Source of the DNA: Salminus brasiliensis
Lineage: Eukaryota > Chordata > Actinopteri > Characiformes > Bryconidae
DNA: 64,000 bases
NCBI RefSeq assembly: GCF_030463535.1
Contig: NC_132881.1
Span: forward strand, 39,565,973 to 39,629,972
Reading direction: 5' to 3'
Part shown: piece after piece, positions 13,201 to 24,050 of the stretch
Layout: each line of letters opens with the position of its first letter
Position numbering within the stretch: position 1 is the stretch's first letter
Notes under the pieces: generated by a model
The model's input: only the letters and a program-made list of their open reading frames with translations
Database searches by the model: none
Told to the model about the DNA's origin: nothing
Position numbers and translations under genes: made by a program

Positions 13201-16200
13201 TAATGTACTGTCATGTACATTAGGGTTCTTCTAACGATCAAGGCAGATTAGTAGCGCTAGAACACCAGTCTGCTGCATATCCACACATCAGTGTGGTGAG
13301 TGCTTGCTTCTAAGCTCTACAGATCATCCCCAAGCTTAATAAATCTAAAGCTTGTATGTGTGGAAACAAGATCAAATATCATTAGCAAATGGCACCCCCA
13401 TTAACCCTTGTTTGCATAAAACACACTAAGGAACAGTGGAGTACGGTGGAGTTAGTTTTAGAAAGAGATGAAACAATAACACTTTCTTTTACCAAAGATA
13501 CTAATATTGAACTGATCCTACCAATGATCAACCAATGCCAATCCAATCTTTCTCCTTTAAAAACTCCTAAGCTTTAGAATAAGCTGAGAAATTTAACTGA
13601 AGCACTCCTACCCACGTGGCGGGACACACAGCTAACAACATGACACGTTGTCACATGATTGAACTGGAACCTATATCTGATCCAGCATTTTCTGCTGATA
13701 TTGGCCCAATATTGGTATGCCATCTCTAGTTAACACAGTATTATAAGCAAACCTTTTAGAGGATCCGATGGGGGACATGTGCCCTGCTCATCCTATAACT
13801 ACTATACATTAAAAACTATACATTAAGGACAATTAATACTCTAGTGAAATCATCACAAATCAAACCAAGGATGTACTGAGAGTATGACAACACTTTAGAC
13901 AGCTGAATTGTAGACCCTTAGAAGTCTCAAAGTCTTGGGGTCAAACCCCAATGCCATAACACAGGGTGTATATTTCCAAAATGTTGGTAAATGAAATAAC
14001 CATTTAAGCATCGTTCCCAACAACAACGATTATGATTGATTCCTGAAGAAACAACATTAATACACTTGTATGGTATTAACACAATGAATGGATGTCAAAC
14101 TTTCTTAGCTCTCATCAGAGCAGTTTTAAGCAGTTTTCAGCTGTAACTATTTAACAGTTCAGACATGCTGGGCAGAGAAGCCCATGGCCCACTTAATGAG
14201 AGCTGAAGTCACTGCCCCACTTTGCCCACCGAACCCCTACAAAACGCCTCCACAGTAAACAGCTCTTAGAGTTTGACATTTGCTCATAGCGAAGTCATGG
14301 CTAATTCTGAAAATTTGTTTCCATCACTGTTTTTCAGATGATTTCTCCTTCATCCGTGAGGCAACTTTTCCACCCCATCCAAGCTGTTTTGAATTTCTGT
14401 TTTTTTCTACCATTTTCAAAATCCGTAGAAAAGAGGAAGCTGAAAGACCATACAGTGTTGTGAAAGGACAGATGACACCGATGTTATGCTTACATTGCAA
14501 TTTTACATGAAAAACGATATCACATCCTCATCCTCATCATCATCATACATAACCCCCAACCAGGGAATGTGCCTATGGATTTTACTTACACATCTATGAA
14601 GAAGGCTTTAACATGTAGCTCACTGGTCCCATCACAGTGACAGAGTTCATTAGTGACCACATGCCACTGAAACACGCCAGCTTACGAATGCCACAGTGTT
14701 CGTTCCCTGTCAGCAGGCAGTCAGGCTCTGATGGGATTATTAATAGAATCTTTCAGACTCTCAAACTGATGCGGTTTGGGCCCTGGAGGCAATTCTCAGA
14801 AGGTCAAGTCCATTTGAAACACAGGCTGGTCACCAGGTCAGCAATGGGCAATCACTCTTCTCAAGGGGCACAGCTGGAGTGTTAAGGCTGACAAGGGATG
14901 AAACAGGAGTTGTACTGTAGAACTAGGACCAATCCCACCTAGACCTAGACATCTGGACAGAATGAGCCAATTTAGTCTGTATAGCATTATGTAGTTTTGG
15001 GAAATGAGGAAGGTCTAAAGACAAGCCAGTGATTTAGTCAAGCTGAAATTCTGGTGAAACGGTTACTTAACTCCAGGATACTTTAAAATACGACAAGTAT
15101 ACGAATAAGATAACGAATCACCAAACGCAATAAATGAATAAAAACACAAACAATCAAAACATCAGCAGAAGATGTGAGAGTGAGAAAAGACTGGAGGGTC
15201 TCAGCTGAAGTATTTTTCAGTCTGTCTATTGTTCATATCAGCGCTCACACCAACGTGTTTCATATTAGATTAGTCATACTATTGGCTTGCATCATTGGCT
15301 AAAAATAGAGCGAGTGAGCGGCTGTGGGGAGAGGTGAGGGGCGGGAGGGATTTCTGAAAAGAAACTTTGGCTTAGGTGTCATTTAAACAATTCATGTGTG
15401 TCATTTGTTTGAACAGGACATTTTTATGGCTCATCTTCTGGGAAGGCCTTGTATGGGGAATTTCTATAGGTCCATTTACTGCACCATCTATGACCAGCTT
15501 TCTCTCGCTCAACTGCGCGACTGAGCGACAGTAATGCACACTTTAGCAGTGAATGTGAAAAGCACAGTTTGTGACCACGCCAAAGATGAAGGAAGTCTGG
15601 GTTTTTTTTCCGTTGTTGTACGTTTTGTTTTCTTTAACTGCACTTCCATTTTCTAATCGCACAGTTTCAATTCCTGATAAATACTTAGTGGAAACAATGC
15701 AGTCATTTCAGAGGACGATTAGCTCAATTAGTGACCGGAAAGACGCAGTAATGTCCATAATTGACAGCGATGACCCATCCTATCTCCTGATAAGGAGAAC
15801 ATGACAAACAGAGACAAAAAGAAAAAAGTCCTTTCTGCATCTGATCTCATCAATATCCTTCAAAAGCATTTCTACTCCTGCCTTTGCTTCAACTATCATC
15901 TTCTGCAAATGGTTAACTTGTTGTGATTAGTTCACAACGTCACGACTTCCTCAGTTGTTCGGATCCGTGATCATATCTTACACAAACAAGAAAAGAAAAC
16001 TCTCTGTTTTAACCTGTGTGTGTGTGTGTGTGTGAGGAGAGAGAGATATACATTGGGGTGGATATACATTAAGCACTTGGCAGCACTACAGCTCACTAAT
16101 AATTCATCTAATGTGCAGAACTGAACATTTCAGTATGTACGTACAGTACAGTTTTTCAAAAGCGTAGTGTGAGCAGAAGCGTTATGGTAGATTCATCCAC

Positions 16201-17014
16201 ATGTTATTTTTGTTGTCGAATACTGTTTTAGCTCAAAATATAGAAACTTAAAGAGTGTTTAGTGTTATGAGGATGACTGTAGGTTAGGCTTGGGGCTCAG
16301 AGTTAACACACACATCTGTTTGGGTTGAGAGGCTGTAAAAAGGAGGTCCTATTAAAATCAGCCAGTGACACACCAGTCAATGGAAAACATTATGAGCAGT
16401 GAAGGAGCATTAAGCCACAAGACCACTGTGAAACAAGGCATTTGCTAAATGAATGGTGTAGATTTGAACTCTGGTTCTCATTCAGGATGGTTAGAACTTA
16501 CAAAAGCTCAAGCTTTGGTGTTTCAGCCTGATACTTTAAGGGGGAAAAGTTCCCTTTCGTTGCTCAAGGCTGTTTAAAAAACACATTTTAAAAGGTTCTA
16601 CATAAAAACATCTACAAATGATCTTTTCCCCACCCATCTAAAGAACCCAGGGTCGTCTGAGAAGTCGTTGATCTGTGGATCTGTGTAAACCCAAGTCTTT
16701 CCTACAGAACCCAGAAGAAGCCCGTTTCTAAGAGTGTAGCTAACTGTAACTCTACTTGTTGCTCAACCTCTTTTTCTATCCTAACTAACTGTCCTCCAAC
16801 AGCCGCAGTGGGTCTGCAGGAACAGTGGGACTGCCAGAAGAGTGGAAGCTCAAACAAGCCCCAATGAATCTGGCTGGGTGTTCCCTGATTGCAGTTCTAA
16901 CAAAGCAGCCATGTAGCCAGCGGTGAAAGCCCGAGACTAGAGGCGCATGAAAGCAGCCTGAGGAGACTCACCGCTCGTTCTCTGGGTCGAGCTGGAGACT
17001 GATGTCTGGCCCAT
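1096..17014 (-). CDS. phactr2: Phosphatase and actin regulator 2-like, 5' half (7 exons in window)
   Basis: CDS = complement join of 16972-17014, 10991-11152, 10506-10580, 9161-9301, 7344-7568, 2590-3070 and 1096-1259 (1291 nt, about 430 residues). Every junction has GT-AG ends and phases agree (1,1,1,1,1,2,1). PHACTR proteins bind G-actin through RPEL motifs and PP1 through a C-terminal segment, and so control actin assembly. Seen here: start MGQTSVSSS; VDGLEKASLAN; basic block GKIFKPWKWRKKR (probable nuclear/membrane signal); one N-terminal RPEL motif, LERKISTRQTREELIRKG; a low-complexity Lys/Ser/Pro middle with PPPKQTPRNTTR; and the acidic DSDSDGPVLYRDEEEE block. MGQTSVS, VDGLxKAS and the acidic block match vertebrate PHACTR2 better than PHACTR1, 3 or 4. 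The three C-terminal RPELs and PP1 site lie beyond position 1. Compared with human PHACTR2 the middle appears shorter just before the acidic block. Assignment to phactr2 rather than a paralogue is from recalled family sequence. Confidence 0.88.
1797..2260 (-). mobile_element. Tc1-derived MITE, diverged copy
   Basis: The left end CACTATATGGACAAAAGTAC, followed by GGGACACCTGCTCATTCAT, is one terminus of the common MITE family in this window. The interior (CTACTGTCCAGC near 1895) and a block near 2225 (GTGCCAATAGGTTCATA) match other copies in order. The middle is diverged or replaced. Confidence 0.6.
2590..3070 (-). CDS. phactr2: phactr2 exon 6 (long disordered exon)
   Basis: Acceptor CACAG at 3071-3073, donor GTGAGT after 2590. 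It encodes about 160 residues rich in Ser, Lys, Glu and Gln, beginning AKAPNPKKTAGTPKSSS and ending AADGDQ. Poorly conserved type of sequence; kept because the frame, both splice sites and phase (1 in, 2 out) fit the neighbours exactly. Confidence 0.8.
3425..3682 (-). mobile_element. tRNA-derived SINE
   Basis: On the minus strand the head GGGGCTCTGAGTGGTCTAGT (box A-like) is followed by GGTTCGAATCC (box B) about 40 bases later. The body contains GAGAGCACAATTGGTCTCTC. A related body sits in agt intron 2-3 at 50409-50712. The unpaired stem and long tail show it is a SINE head, not a tRNA gene. Confidence 0.65.
4106..4489 (-). mobile_element. Tc1-derived MITE copy
   Basis: Bounded by ACTACATGGACAAAAGTATT and, at the other end, GTGTCCACAAACATTTGGTC followed by ATATAGTGCA. 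The interior carries the family's transposase-like remnant on the minus strand (HNLVESLLLTVQTVTPTKAG). Confidence 0.75.
6150..6780 (+). mobile_element. Degenerate Tc1/mariner transposon
   Basis: The interior (AATGTCTGGAAGAAGATCCA, TTTTACATCACCATGG, AGGCTGCCATCCAAGAAAGA) resembles a Tc1-family transposase gene. The right end CTTCTGACCACAACTGTATA is a Tc1-type terminal repeat in reverse. The left terminus and central transposase are missing, with frame breaks throughout; non-functional. Confidence 0.7.
7344..7568 (-). CDS. phactr2: phactr2 exon 5 (Lys/Gly/Pro-rich)
   Basis: Acceptor TGTAG, donor GTGAGT. Open through 74 codons: EKKENTQSPQASEAG..., a basic Gly/Lys region and PPPKQTPRNTTRGN. The PPPK...RNTTR signature is also in human PHACTR2. 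Low-complexity and probably disordered. Confidence 0.82.
7630..7675 (+). repeat. CAGACA/GACAGA-rich simple repeat
   Basis: Runs of cagacagacacacagacagaa and related hexamers in phactr2 intron 4, near the exon 5 acceptor. Confidence 0.6.
8543..9032. mobile_element. Non-autonomous DNA element with CACCGATAC end
   Basis: Begins TAGTGTTGCACCGATACTGT and closes with GGTATCGGTACTCAGTATCG. These ends occur widely in fish genomes around hAT-type elements (recalled, not searched). A small related fragment is at 13672-13730. Confidence 0.45.
9161..9301 (-). CDS. phactr2: phactr2 exon 4
   Basis: Acceptor CTCAG, donor GTAACA. It encodes EDPVNTETLNGHAVP and a Glu/Asp-rich tail ending DANDTE. The NGHxxP piece is shared with PHACTR2 and PHACTR4. 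The acceptor has a second AG two bases on (CAGAG); only the first keeps the frame. Confidence 0.85.
9455..9906 (+). mobile_element. Tc1-derived MITE copy, near full length
   Basis: From CACTACATGTCCAAAGGTTT to CCAATACTTTTGTCAATATA plus GTG, flanked by TA on each side as for Tc1/mariner insertion. The interior gives a C-terminal transposase remnant (QNLVENLLLWTVVTVTPTKA) that parallels the QNLVESLPRRV tail of Tc1 transposases. About 450 bp. Confidence 0.8.
10506..10580 (-). CDS. phactr2: phactr2 exon 3 (RPEL motif 1)
   Basis: Acceptor CTAG, donor GTGATT. It encodes VLERKISTRQTREELIRKG then VLIPDQ, a canonical N-terminal RPEL actin-binding motif. Both junctions are phase 1. Confidence 0.93.
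10991..11152 (-). CDS. phactr2: phactr2 exon 2 (basic region)
   Basis: Acceptor ACAG precedes 11152 and donor GTAAAA follows 10991. It encodes VDGLEKASLANCD, then GKGKLSSLGKIFKPWKWRKK and SDKFQDLSK. This is the most conserved N-terminal block of the PHACTR family, a polybasic segment preceding RPEL1. All three candidate first exons would splice here in phase 1. Confidence 0.93.
15586..15804 (+). CDS. Possible small ORF with signal-peptide-like start (unrecognised)
   Basis: From the ATG at 15586 this reads MKEVWVFFPLLYVLFSLTAL and continues to 72 residues with a TGA stop. The first 20 residues are hydrophobic like a signal peptide, and an N-glycosylation sequon (NRT) follows. It lies on the opposite strand inside phactr2 intron 1. 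No homologue is recognised and no promoter or poly(A) signal is evident. It may equally be a chance ORF inside a conserved non-coding element. Confidence 0.18.
   Translation: MKEVWVFFPLLYVLFSLTALPFSNRTVSIPDKYLVETMQSFQRTISSISDRKDAVMSIIDSDDPSYLLIRRT
16016..16034 (+). repeat. (TG)n microsatellite
   Basis: An uninterrupted TG run in phactr2 intron 1, followed by GAGAGAGAG. Confidence 0.9.
16972..17014 (-). CDS. phactr2: phactr2 first coding exon, long isoform (MGQTSV)
   Basis: The ATG lies at 17014-17012 and reads MGQTSVSSSTQRTS plus one base. The donor GTGAGT follows directly (phase 1). The human long PHACTR2 isoform also begins MGQTSVS, which fixes this start. The upstream DNA (17015-17170) is moderately GC-rich and could be a promoter, but no TATA box is seen. 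Confidence 0.88.
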
Positions 17015-17528
17015 GACTGTCTCGCCTGCTAAACTACAACCCGTCCACTCCCCCGACAGCTCCGGCCATGAAGTCCGCTCATTTCAGGCGCTGGTGCTCA
17101 GTGGGGCTTTTCCATGCTTCCTGGGCTCGTAAGAAACGCGCTAGTCCGACTTCTTCATAGCGAAATGCCTGTCATTCCTTTCTACACACTGCATGCAGCC
17201 TGCGAGAGGTCACAGGGAGGAAGTTGCCTGGCTCCTCCTTTCTGCAGCCCCTCAACTCAAACAGTCGCTTGCTAGCTTTGAGCAACAAGCCGGAGCTCCG
17301 TTTCCCAGCCCTGTGCTCACCTCCACAACACGAAGATTATTCAACAGCTGCTTTTCACTTTCTGTACTTTCAGATATGAAACGTTATTAATCCAGCAAGA
17401 GCAGACCAGTGAACTAACTACTGGAAGTGGCTGCCATAACATTACCTCTCACACCAGGCCTCTGTAAACTGTTATTAGGGATATTAGCTAATATTAGTGG
17501 ATGTATATTAGTGATTATATATGATTGT

Positions 17529-17531
<3 letters not shown>

Positions 17532-17585
<54 letters not shown>
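17532..17585 (+). repeat. (TA)n microsatellite
   Basis: About 27 uninterrupted TA units, in an AT-rich stretch 17460-18120. Confidence 0.95.
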
Positions 17586-17588
<3 letters not shown>

Positions 17589-19550
17589 ATCAGAATTGAC
17601 AGATCATTTTATATGAAATAAAATAATATAAGTTGATTATATTAATGGTATTATTCATTCTAGTGAATTTAGTCTCATATCCTATGTTATATGGATGTTT
17701 ATGTATCCCCATCAACCGATATATGCATTAGATATGGACCTCAAGGAATAATCTGATATGCCCTTATATATATATTTATTTGATAAATATATATATATTT
17801 GTTTTAGGTAAATGTATATTAGGTTTAGGTAAAGCTAACCTACTGGCTAATATTTATTCATTTTAATGTTTTATCATATTTTTGACACTCTACAAATATA
17901 CATTTCTCTGTATTTCTAGTTCTAGTGAATTTAGTCCCAATTCCTACATTTTATAGATGTTTATGTATCGCCATCAATCGATATTAAATATATTAAAGAT
18001 ATGTATAACAATGAGAAATATGATATGCCCTTAATAAGGCAATGAGTTGAAACCAGAAGATCAGAATGTTTAGGCAATGCTAACCTACTGCGCTAAAATG
18101 TATTAATTTTACTGTTTTTGTTGTATTGTTGTTGTATTGCTGACCCTTCTAGTGGATTTAGTCCCATTTTATTCTTTTACAGATGTAATCGGATAGCCCC
18201 TTAAAGAGGAAAGCTTTCAGAAATGAATGTATTTATCTGACGTTCAGTTGACCAGAGATCAAACCAAAGGATATCTTAACAGAATCTGTTTCCTTAGTTC
18301 CTCTGAGATCAGATCAGTGAGAACAATGTCTGCTTTTTTTCCTCCACTGTGAGACGACAAGTGTCAGTGCAGTCAAACACCCGATGTCGGAGCTGGCGTG
18401 ATCTTTAGTTTTGGTGGTCTGGCTTGTGCTTGTTGTGTGTGTTTCCTGCAGAAGAGTCCTGGCCAAAAACCCTGCTGCCTTCAGTTCCCCTTTTCCCTCA
18501 GCGGAGAAGTAGTGGGTGGGATCCGGGCAGGAAGGCCTACGGAAATGGGCCTGCTCTGGAGATGGAAAGCATTGTTTTACACACTGTTCTGCTGCGAGTT
18601 CTCATCAAGCTTCTCCACCCCACCCCTTCCGCTCTTCCTGAGCATTCTCACTGCTATCACAATGCCTCTCTGACCACAAAGAGCTTATGAAGACCATGGG
18701 CAAGTACATGAGATTGGGCAACAGGGCTGTCAAAGTTAAAGACACGCTCAGGATGCATTACTTACAAGGCGGAAGGTTACGTCTTAGTGTGGCTTTTGAG
18801 GCAAATACTGGTTAGTGATTAAAAAAAATGGTTGTGGGCAAAATGTCTCTTTGAGGGAATTTAGGAACTATCGACTGACATTGGTGGTCCTCAAACAACA
18901 GCTGTCAGCATTCTCTAAATGGGGGTTTACTGTTGTATTAAACCTTTTAAACTCAGAACTAGTCATCGGGTGGTCATAGCACTAGTTCAGCACTTCTCCT
19001 GGCTTGTGTTTTAAACAGCACCTCCCCCAAGGGCAGCAGCTGGTGCTCTTAATGGTCAGAGGATGACCCTAACTGTACGTCAGGCTGATAGCACGCCTTG
19101 CCTGTTACTGATCAGCGCACACTCTGGCAGGGTTCAACACAGCATCTTGTGTGCTCTGACAAAACCGCTTGCTTTTACACCACACACATACACACACTGT
19201 ACACAGTAAAAAAATAAATAAAAAAACTGGGGAGGCTGTACACTGAGTCTGACAAGTGTCAGATAATATCCATCTCATCAAACTATACAAATATTTACAC
19301 TGGGAGCACCCAGTCTACCTCAAGCTCTACAAATAATGATATAATTACTGTTCAGCTAATCAAAGAGACCAGCTGAATCCAGTACATACAGACTGCTGGG
19401 TTTGATATCTCAGACTAGTTGATTACACTGCAGTCACAGCATAAACTATTTAAAACTATTTCTTTTAGGACACAGACCTTGCTGTTAGCTCTACTGCTTT
19501 CATGACAGTGTAAGGAATCTGCCTGGACGGTGGCAAAGGCTTTGTAAAAG
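17586..19550. other. Non-coding stretch upstream of phactr2 exon 1
   Basis: AT-rich to 18250, then ordinary composition. The two overlapping ORFs near 18400-18690 have no recognised domain and I treat them as chance. Nothing else seen. Confidence 0.5.
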
Positions 19551-19577
19551 AGCACAGACTACACTTACATGTTCAGC

Positions 19578-19613
19578 ATAGGATGCTATGAGTGCTGACT
19601 CATAGCATCCTAT
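19578..19613. repeat. Perfect short hairpin (16-bp stem)
   Basis: Arms 19578-19593 and 19598-19613 are exact reverse complements with a 4-base loop GCTG. Left arm: ATAGGATGCTATGAGT. Confidence 0.9.
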
Positions 19614-19961
19614 ACTGTATTCTTCATACAGATCATTTATAGAGGGGGTTTGGGTGAGTCACCAACACACATGGCACCTCCTCCAACATAGAGCCAGGTT
19701 CTGGAAAACACTGCCATCTTTTGGTCACCCGTCAATTTCCTTTACATAAATTTGTACTTGTCCTTAAAGGGGAACTCCACCATTTTTTCAACCTTTCTGC
19801 ATAATTCAATTGTTTAATTGTTGCAAAGTCTAGAAAACAAATACATTAATTATATTTACTATCCAGTGAACTAGCGAAGCTACACACTGAGTGAAACAGT
19901 AAAACAGAGGTAAATCTTAAAAATACGCTTTTATTTAAGGACTATTTGGACTTAAATCAAA

Positions 19962-20810
19962 GGGTAGGGTAGAGCAGGGTAGTGTTGGGTAGAGCAGGTA
20001 GAGTGGCGTAGTGTAGGGCAGGATAGAGTAGTGAAGGGTAGTGCGGGGTAGTGTAGGGTTGTGTAGGGTAGAGTAGGGTAGTGTGGTGTAGAGTAGGGTA
20101 GTGTGGTGTAGAATAGGGTTGTGTAGGGTAGAGTAGGGTAGTGTGGGGTAGAGTAGGGTAGTGCGGTGTAGAGTAGGGTAGTGTGGGGAATAGTAGGGTA
20201 GTGTGGTGTAGAGTAGGGTAGTGTGGTGTAGAATAGGGTTGTGTAGGGTAGAGTAGGGCAGTGTGGGGTAGAGTAGGGTAGTGTGGTGTAGAGTAGGGTA
20301 TTGTGGGGTAGAATAGGGTTGTGTAGGGTAGAGTAGGGCAGTGCGGTGTAGAGTAGGGTAGTGTGGGGAATAGTAGGGTAGTGTGGTGTAGAGTAGGGTA
20401 GTGTGGTGTAGAATAGGGTAGTGTGGTGTAGAGTAGGGTAGTGTGGGGTAGAGTAGGGTAGTGTGGTGTAGAATATGGTTGTGTAGGGTAGTGTGGTGTA
20501 GAGTAGGGTAGTGTGGGGTAGAGTAGGGTAGTGTGGTGTAGAGTAGGGTAGTGTTGGGTAGAGTAGGGTAGTGTGGTGTAGAATAGGGTTGTGTAGGGTA
20601 GAGTAGGGCAGTGTGGGGTAGAGTGGGGTAGTGTGGGGTAGAGTAGGGTAGAGCAGGGTAGAGCAGGGTTGTGTGGGGTAGAGTAGGGTAGAGCAAGGTT
20701 GTGTAGAGTAGAGTAGGGTAGAGTAGGCTAGTGTGGGGCAGAGTGGGTTAGGGTTGTGTATGGTAGAGTAGGCTAGTGTGGGTTAGAGTAGGTTAGTGTG
20801 AGGTATCTCA
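19962..20810 (+). repeat. G-rich minisatellite built on pentamers, about 850 bp
   Basis: Tandem units close to GTAGAGTAGGGTAGTGTGGG (20 bp), made of GGGTA, GAGTA, GTGTG and GTGTA pentamers. The plus strand has almost no C across the array. The 253-residue minus-strand ORF here (Tyr/Pro/Thr/Leu repeats) is a by-product of the repeat. Units vary by point changes, and higher-order patterns recur (TAGAATAGGGTTGTGTAGGG at several places). Confidence 0.95.
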
Positions 20811-20819
20811 TCAAAGTTT

Positions 20820-23800
20820 TCTCCAAACTATCATAAAACAATATATCAGAACAATCACATATTTATATTATGTATATATTATTGATATACATTTTACACA
20901 ATAACTTTGTGACATATTTTTATAGGCAAATAAAAACACTTCAGACATTTGTTTTCCATCATCATCACTGTGAATGATTCTTACTTGCTAAGATGCAAAA
21001 AGAACCACCCGACTAACTCAATCAGTCAATCCTTTTATCAAAGCCACATTTCAATGCTCTCAAAATGCACAAACTGAATAAATCTTCCTCATGTATCCAC
21101 TATATTTCCAACATCTCACCAATATGTTTCCAATATGTTTCCAGTTTCACATCAGATTTACTCAATAGTGTGCCTGTTTGTTCACATACCATGTTGTTCC
21201 TCCATCTGTGTTCAGAAATGACTCGGTCCGAATTCCACAGTGGTCAAATATCCCAAGAGACCCGAGTCTTGACTGAGTGAGGGGGAAAAAATCTATCCAT
21301 TTGCCTTGGAGCGCAGCCTAAGTGCATATGAGAAGACAGGCAGAGTAGATAGAGTAGATCTTTTCCACTAAGCCGTACCCTCCCATCAACACAAATGCAA
21401 CCTCTAAATGCTAATACAATGCTAATGTTTCAATCTAGATAAGCTACTTCCCATAATGAGAGCTAGCTGCAGCGCTCTCACCGGCCGAGGAAAGTGCTTG
21501 ACAGAAGCATTAGTATGCTGTAAACTCTGCTCCCAGCAGTCACTGACTCAGCTGAGAGACAGTGCCAATCAAAATGATGACCCTTATGTCTGTGAAGCGC
21601 GCCAGCAATCTACTAAGAGTGCAGGGTCTGGGGTGGCCCAGTGAATATAAATACAACAGCATTCACAAAGCTGGGGGGAGGTGTTCATAAAATATTAACT
21701 GGCAATCTCAGCACAAAATATCGGGTAATTATTGTTTAAGTGGTGCTCTTTAGTTCTTTCCTCTCCTCATATGATTTATTCATTAACCACAAGTCTTGAG
21801 ATAAAGCTCTGAAGTGTCGGAAAATATAGATTTTTTTTTCTTACAAGCGTGTGTGAATGGATAACCATTGAACACCAGGATTACAAGTGCAGGAGGAACC
21901 CAAAGGCATCACAGGTCAAAGGTCACTGTGCTACAGCGAGTGTCGCTCTAAATGCTCTGGGCCCAGTTCCCCACTTCCTGATTTTAACACTACGATGCCT
22001 TTGGATTCCTGGGCACCAGCTGTTTGTATCTGTGCACGTTCTGCACATAAGCTATTAGGCCATTTAGGACATTTGCAGAATGTTAGCTTTAATCCGTAAG
22101 CAAATCTTAATGTTGGACGAAAGGTGTAGTACCAGCATGGAGTTCATTTGGTGGCAAAAGCAACATATTAAGTATCATATTTACAGTCTTTGGCCTAATT
22201 GTGGCAGATGCTATTTACATATGTACAAGTGAACATATTAGCATCAAGCTATTTACACTAGGTGTACACAGCAGCAACCATGCTATTGACACTTGTGTGT
22301 GGGTGTGACTAGAATGAGGTTACTATGTGCCATTAGCAACTGTAGATGATGTAAATAGGCCAAATTTCATATGTGAAAATCTGAGATACTACTGGGGTGC
22401 TGGAAGCACACCTACACTATGCTATGATTTACTAGGCAGAACTTGTGCAAATAGGTGGGCCGTGTGGTTAATGCTATTTTCACTTTGTACAAATAGACAC
22501 TGTACATTTTTGTCTATTTGTTCACTCTGTAATATGCTGTTTTGCTTCTGGAATGCCATATTTGCCTCTGAGTCTTGGCACATTTTGTTAGGGGGGGTCT
22601 TAGAAGAAGGCAGAGAGAGGATAGCATAAACAGAAAGGTGTCAGAATACAAGGAGAGAGCAGAATAAAGTGAAAGAGGACAGAATATAAGGAGTAGAGAG
22701 AAGCCTGGTGTGAAATACAGGGTTTCCGGGGGATCCAGGCCCCCCTACTTAACCCCTAACCCAATAATCCCCCTAACATCTCAAAATCTACATTTCTGAA
22801 GGTTCCAGTAAACATTATACTTTTACTTTAATTTTATTGTTACAGTATTTTCATGGCCTGCTTAACCCTCAGAATTATGTAGCTGACTATTGTTAAAACA
22901 CACCACTTCATCATTCACCATTTCACATGAGTGAATTCAGGAGTGGATTAAACTACAATGTGAACATCAAACCCTGGGCTACTTTAGAGAGAATGGAGAA
23001 TGAAAATACAGTAGGATCACTGTTTGCTGAGTTTTCTAACATTTGACTCAGATAATCAGCAGTTGTAGCAGTATCTAATGTTATGACACATACACTTTAG
23101 CAAAAAGTTGCTGTTGTCTGTCTTCATATGACCTGGAGGAAGCCCACACTACCCTTTACCCTCCCGGCACTGGTGGCATTTCGTGGCAGGGAGTCTTAGA
23201 TACTGGGTGGGAATTTTTTTAATTGTGGTGAAAATTGGGTTCAAAATCAATAAAGAGCCATAAATAGCAGCCTGATTGCTCCAAAGGCACGAAAATATGA
23301 AGGTATTTCTGTGTTCCCGGCACTATGTTGTAGTATGTTTGAGTAGATAACTACCATGCTGTGCTGGAAACCCGCTCTCCAGGACTAAAGTTGTGCACCT
23401 CAATATCCAAAAGAATTATACTGGATACTTAGTAAGCTTGTGACAACTCATTAAAAAAGACACAAGTTGTCTGGTAGCTCTGCTCAGGGGACTGTGGGAA
23501 TAGCTCTGGGTTAAGGAAGAAAAAAAGTAATTTATTAAAATATGAAGAAATAAGAGTGTTCGTGAAACATATATTACATGAAATCTAGTAACTAGTAGCA
23601 GAAATAAACACCATGAATGATTTGTTATGGCGTCAGCCAGAGAACGATGGCTTCCCTGATTGAGTCTGGGGGTTGCCAGCCCTTTAGCTCACTTTAGCTC
23701 CAGCCCAGATATTTGCAAGGCTTCATGTTGAATGTTCTTAATGTCAGTAAAAACCTACATATATCCTAAATGTACTCTAAATAAATTACTAAATAAATAC

Positions 23801-24050
23801 AGTACTAAATACCTGGACTGGGCAGTCAGCCACAACGTCTTCTAAGAATTCTGCCCAAATCTGTGTAGGAATTATGGTTCTTTTAGATATAGACCTCTTG
23901 ATCTCTTTTTTTAATTGGATCGGCTGGGTGTTGTTGCAGTAGTTAATGCATGAGAGATGTGACAAAACAGCAAGAGCCGATTCTGTGTGATGCGTTTGGG
24001 ACGCTATTGTCTATCAAAATAAAGACAACGCACTGCCACTGCCAGTAAAG
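20820..24050. other. Intergenic stretch without recognised genes
   Basis: Scattered ORFs under 105 codons have no recognisable domain. Includes a purine-rich segment (22600-22700) and AT-rich parts. No exon-like sequence that I can support. Confidence 0.5.

Larger units (their letters stand above)
11153..16971. other. phactr2 intron 1 (5.8 kb)
   Basis: No recognised gene. It contains a C-rich run (12311-12336), a small transposon fragment (13672-13730), a TG microsatellite (16016-16034), AGAACC-type fragments near 16560-16740, and a stretch at 15370-15830 discussed as a finding. Confidence 0.5.

Noticed and set aside
19935..20696. 253-residue minus-strand ORF of Tyr/Pro/Thr/Leu/His repeats
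   Set aside because: It is the translation of the pentamer-based minisatellite, whose 20-bp variants happen to avoid stops. No splice sites, promoter or non-repeat sequence.
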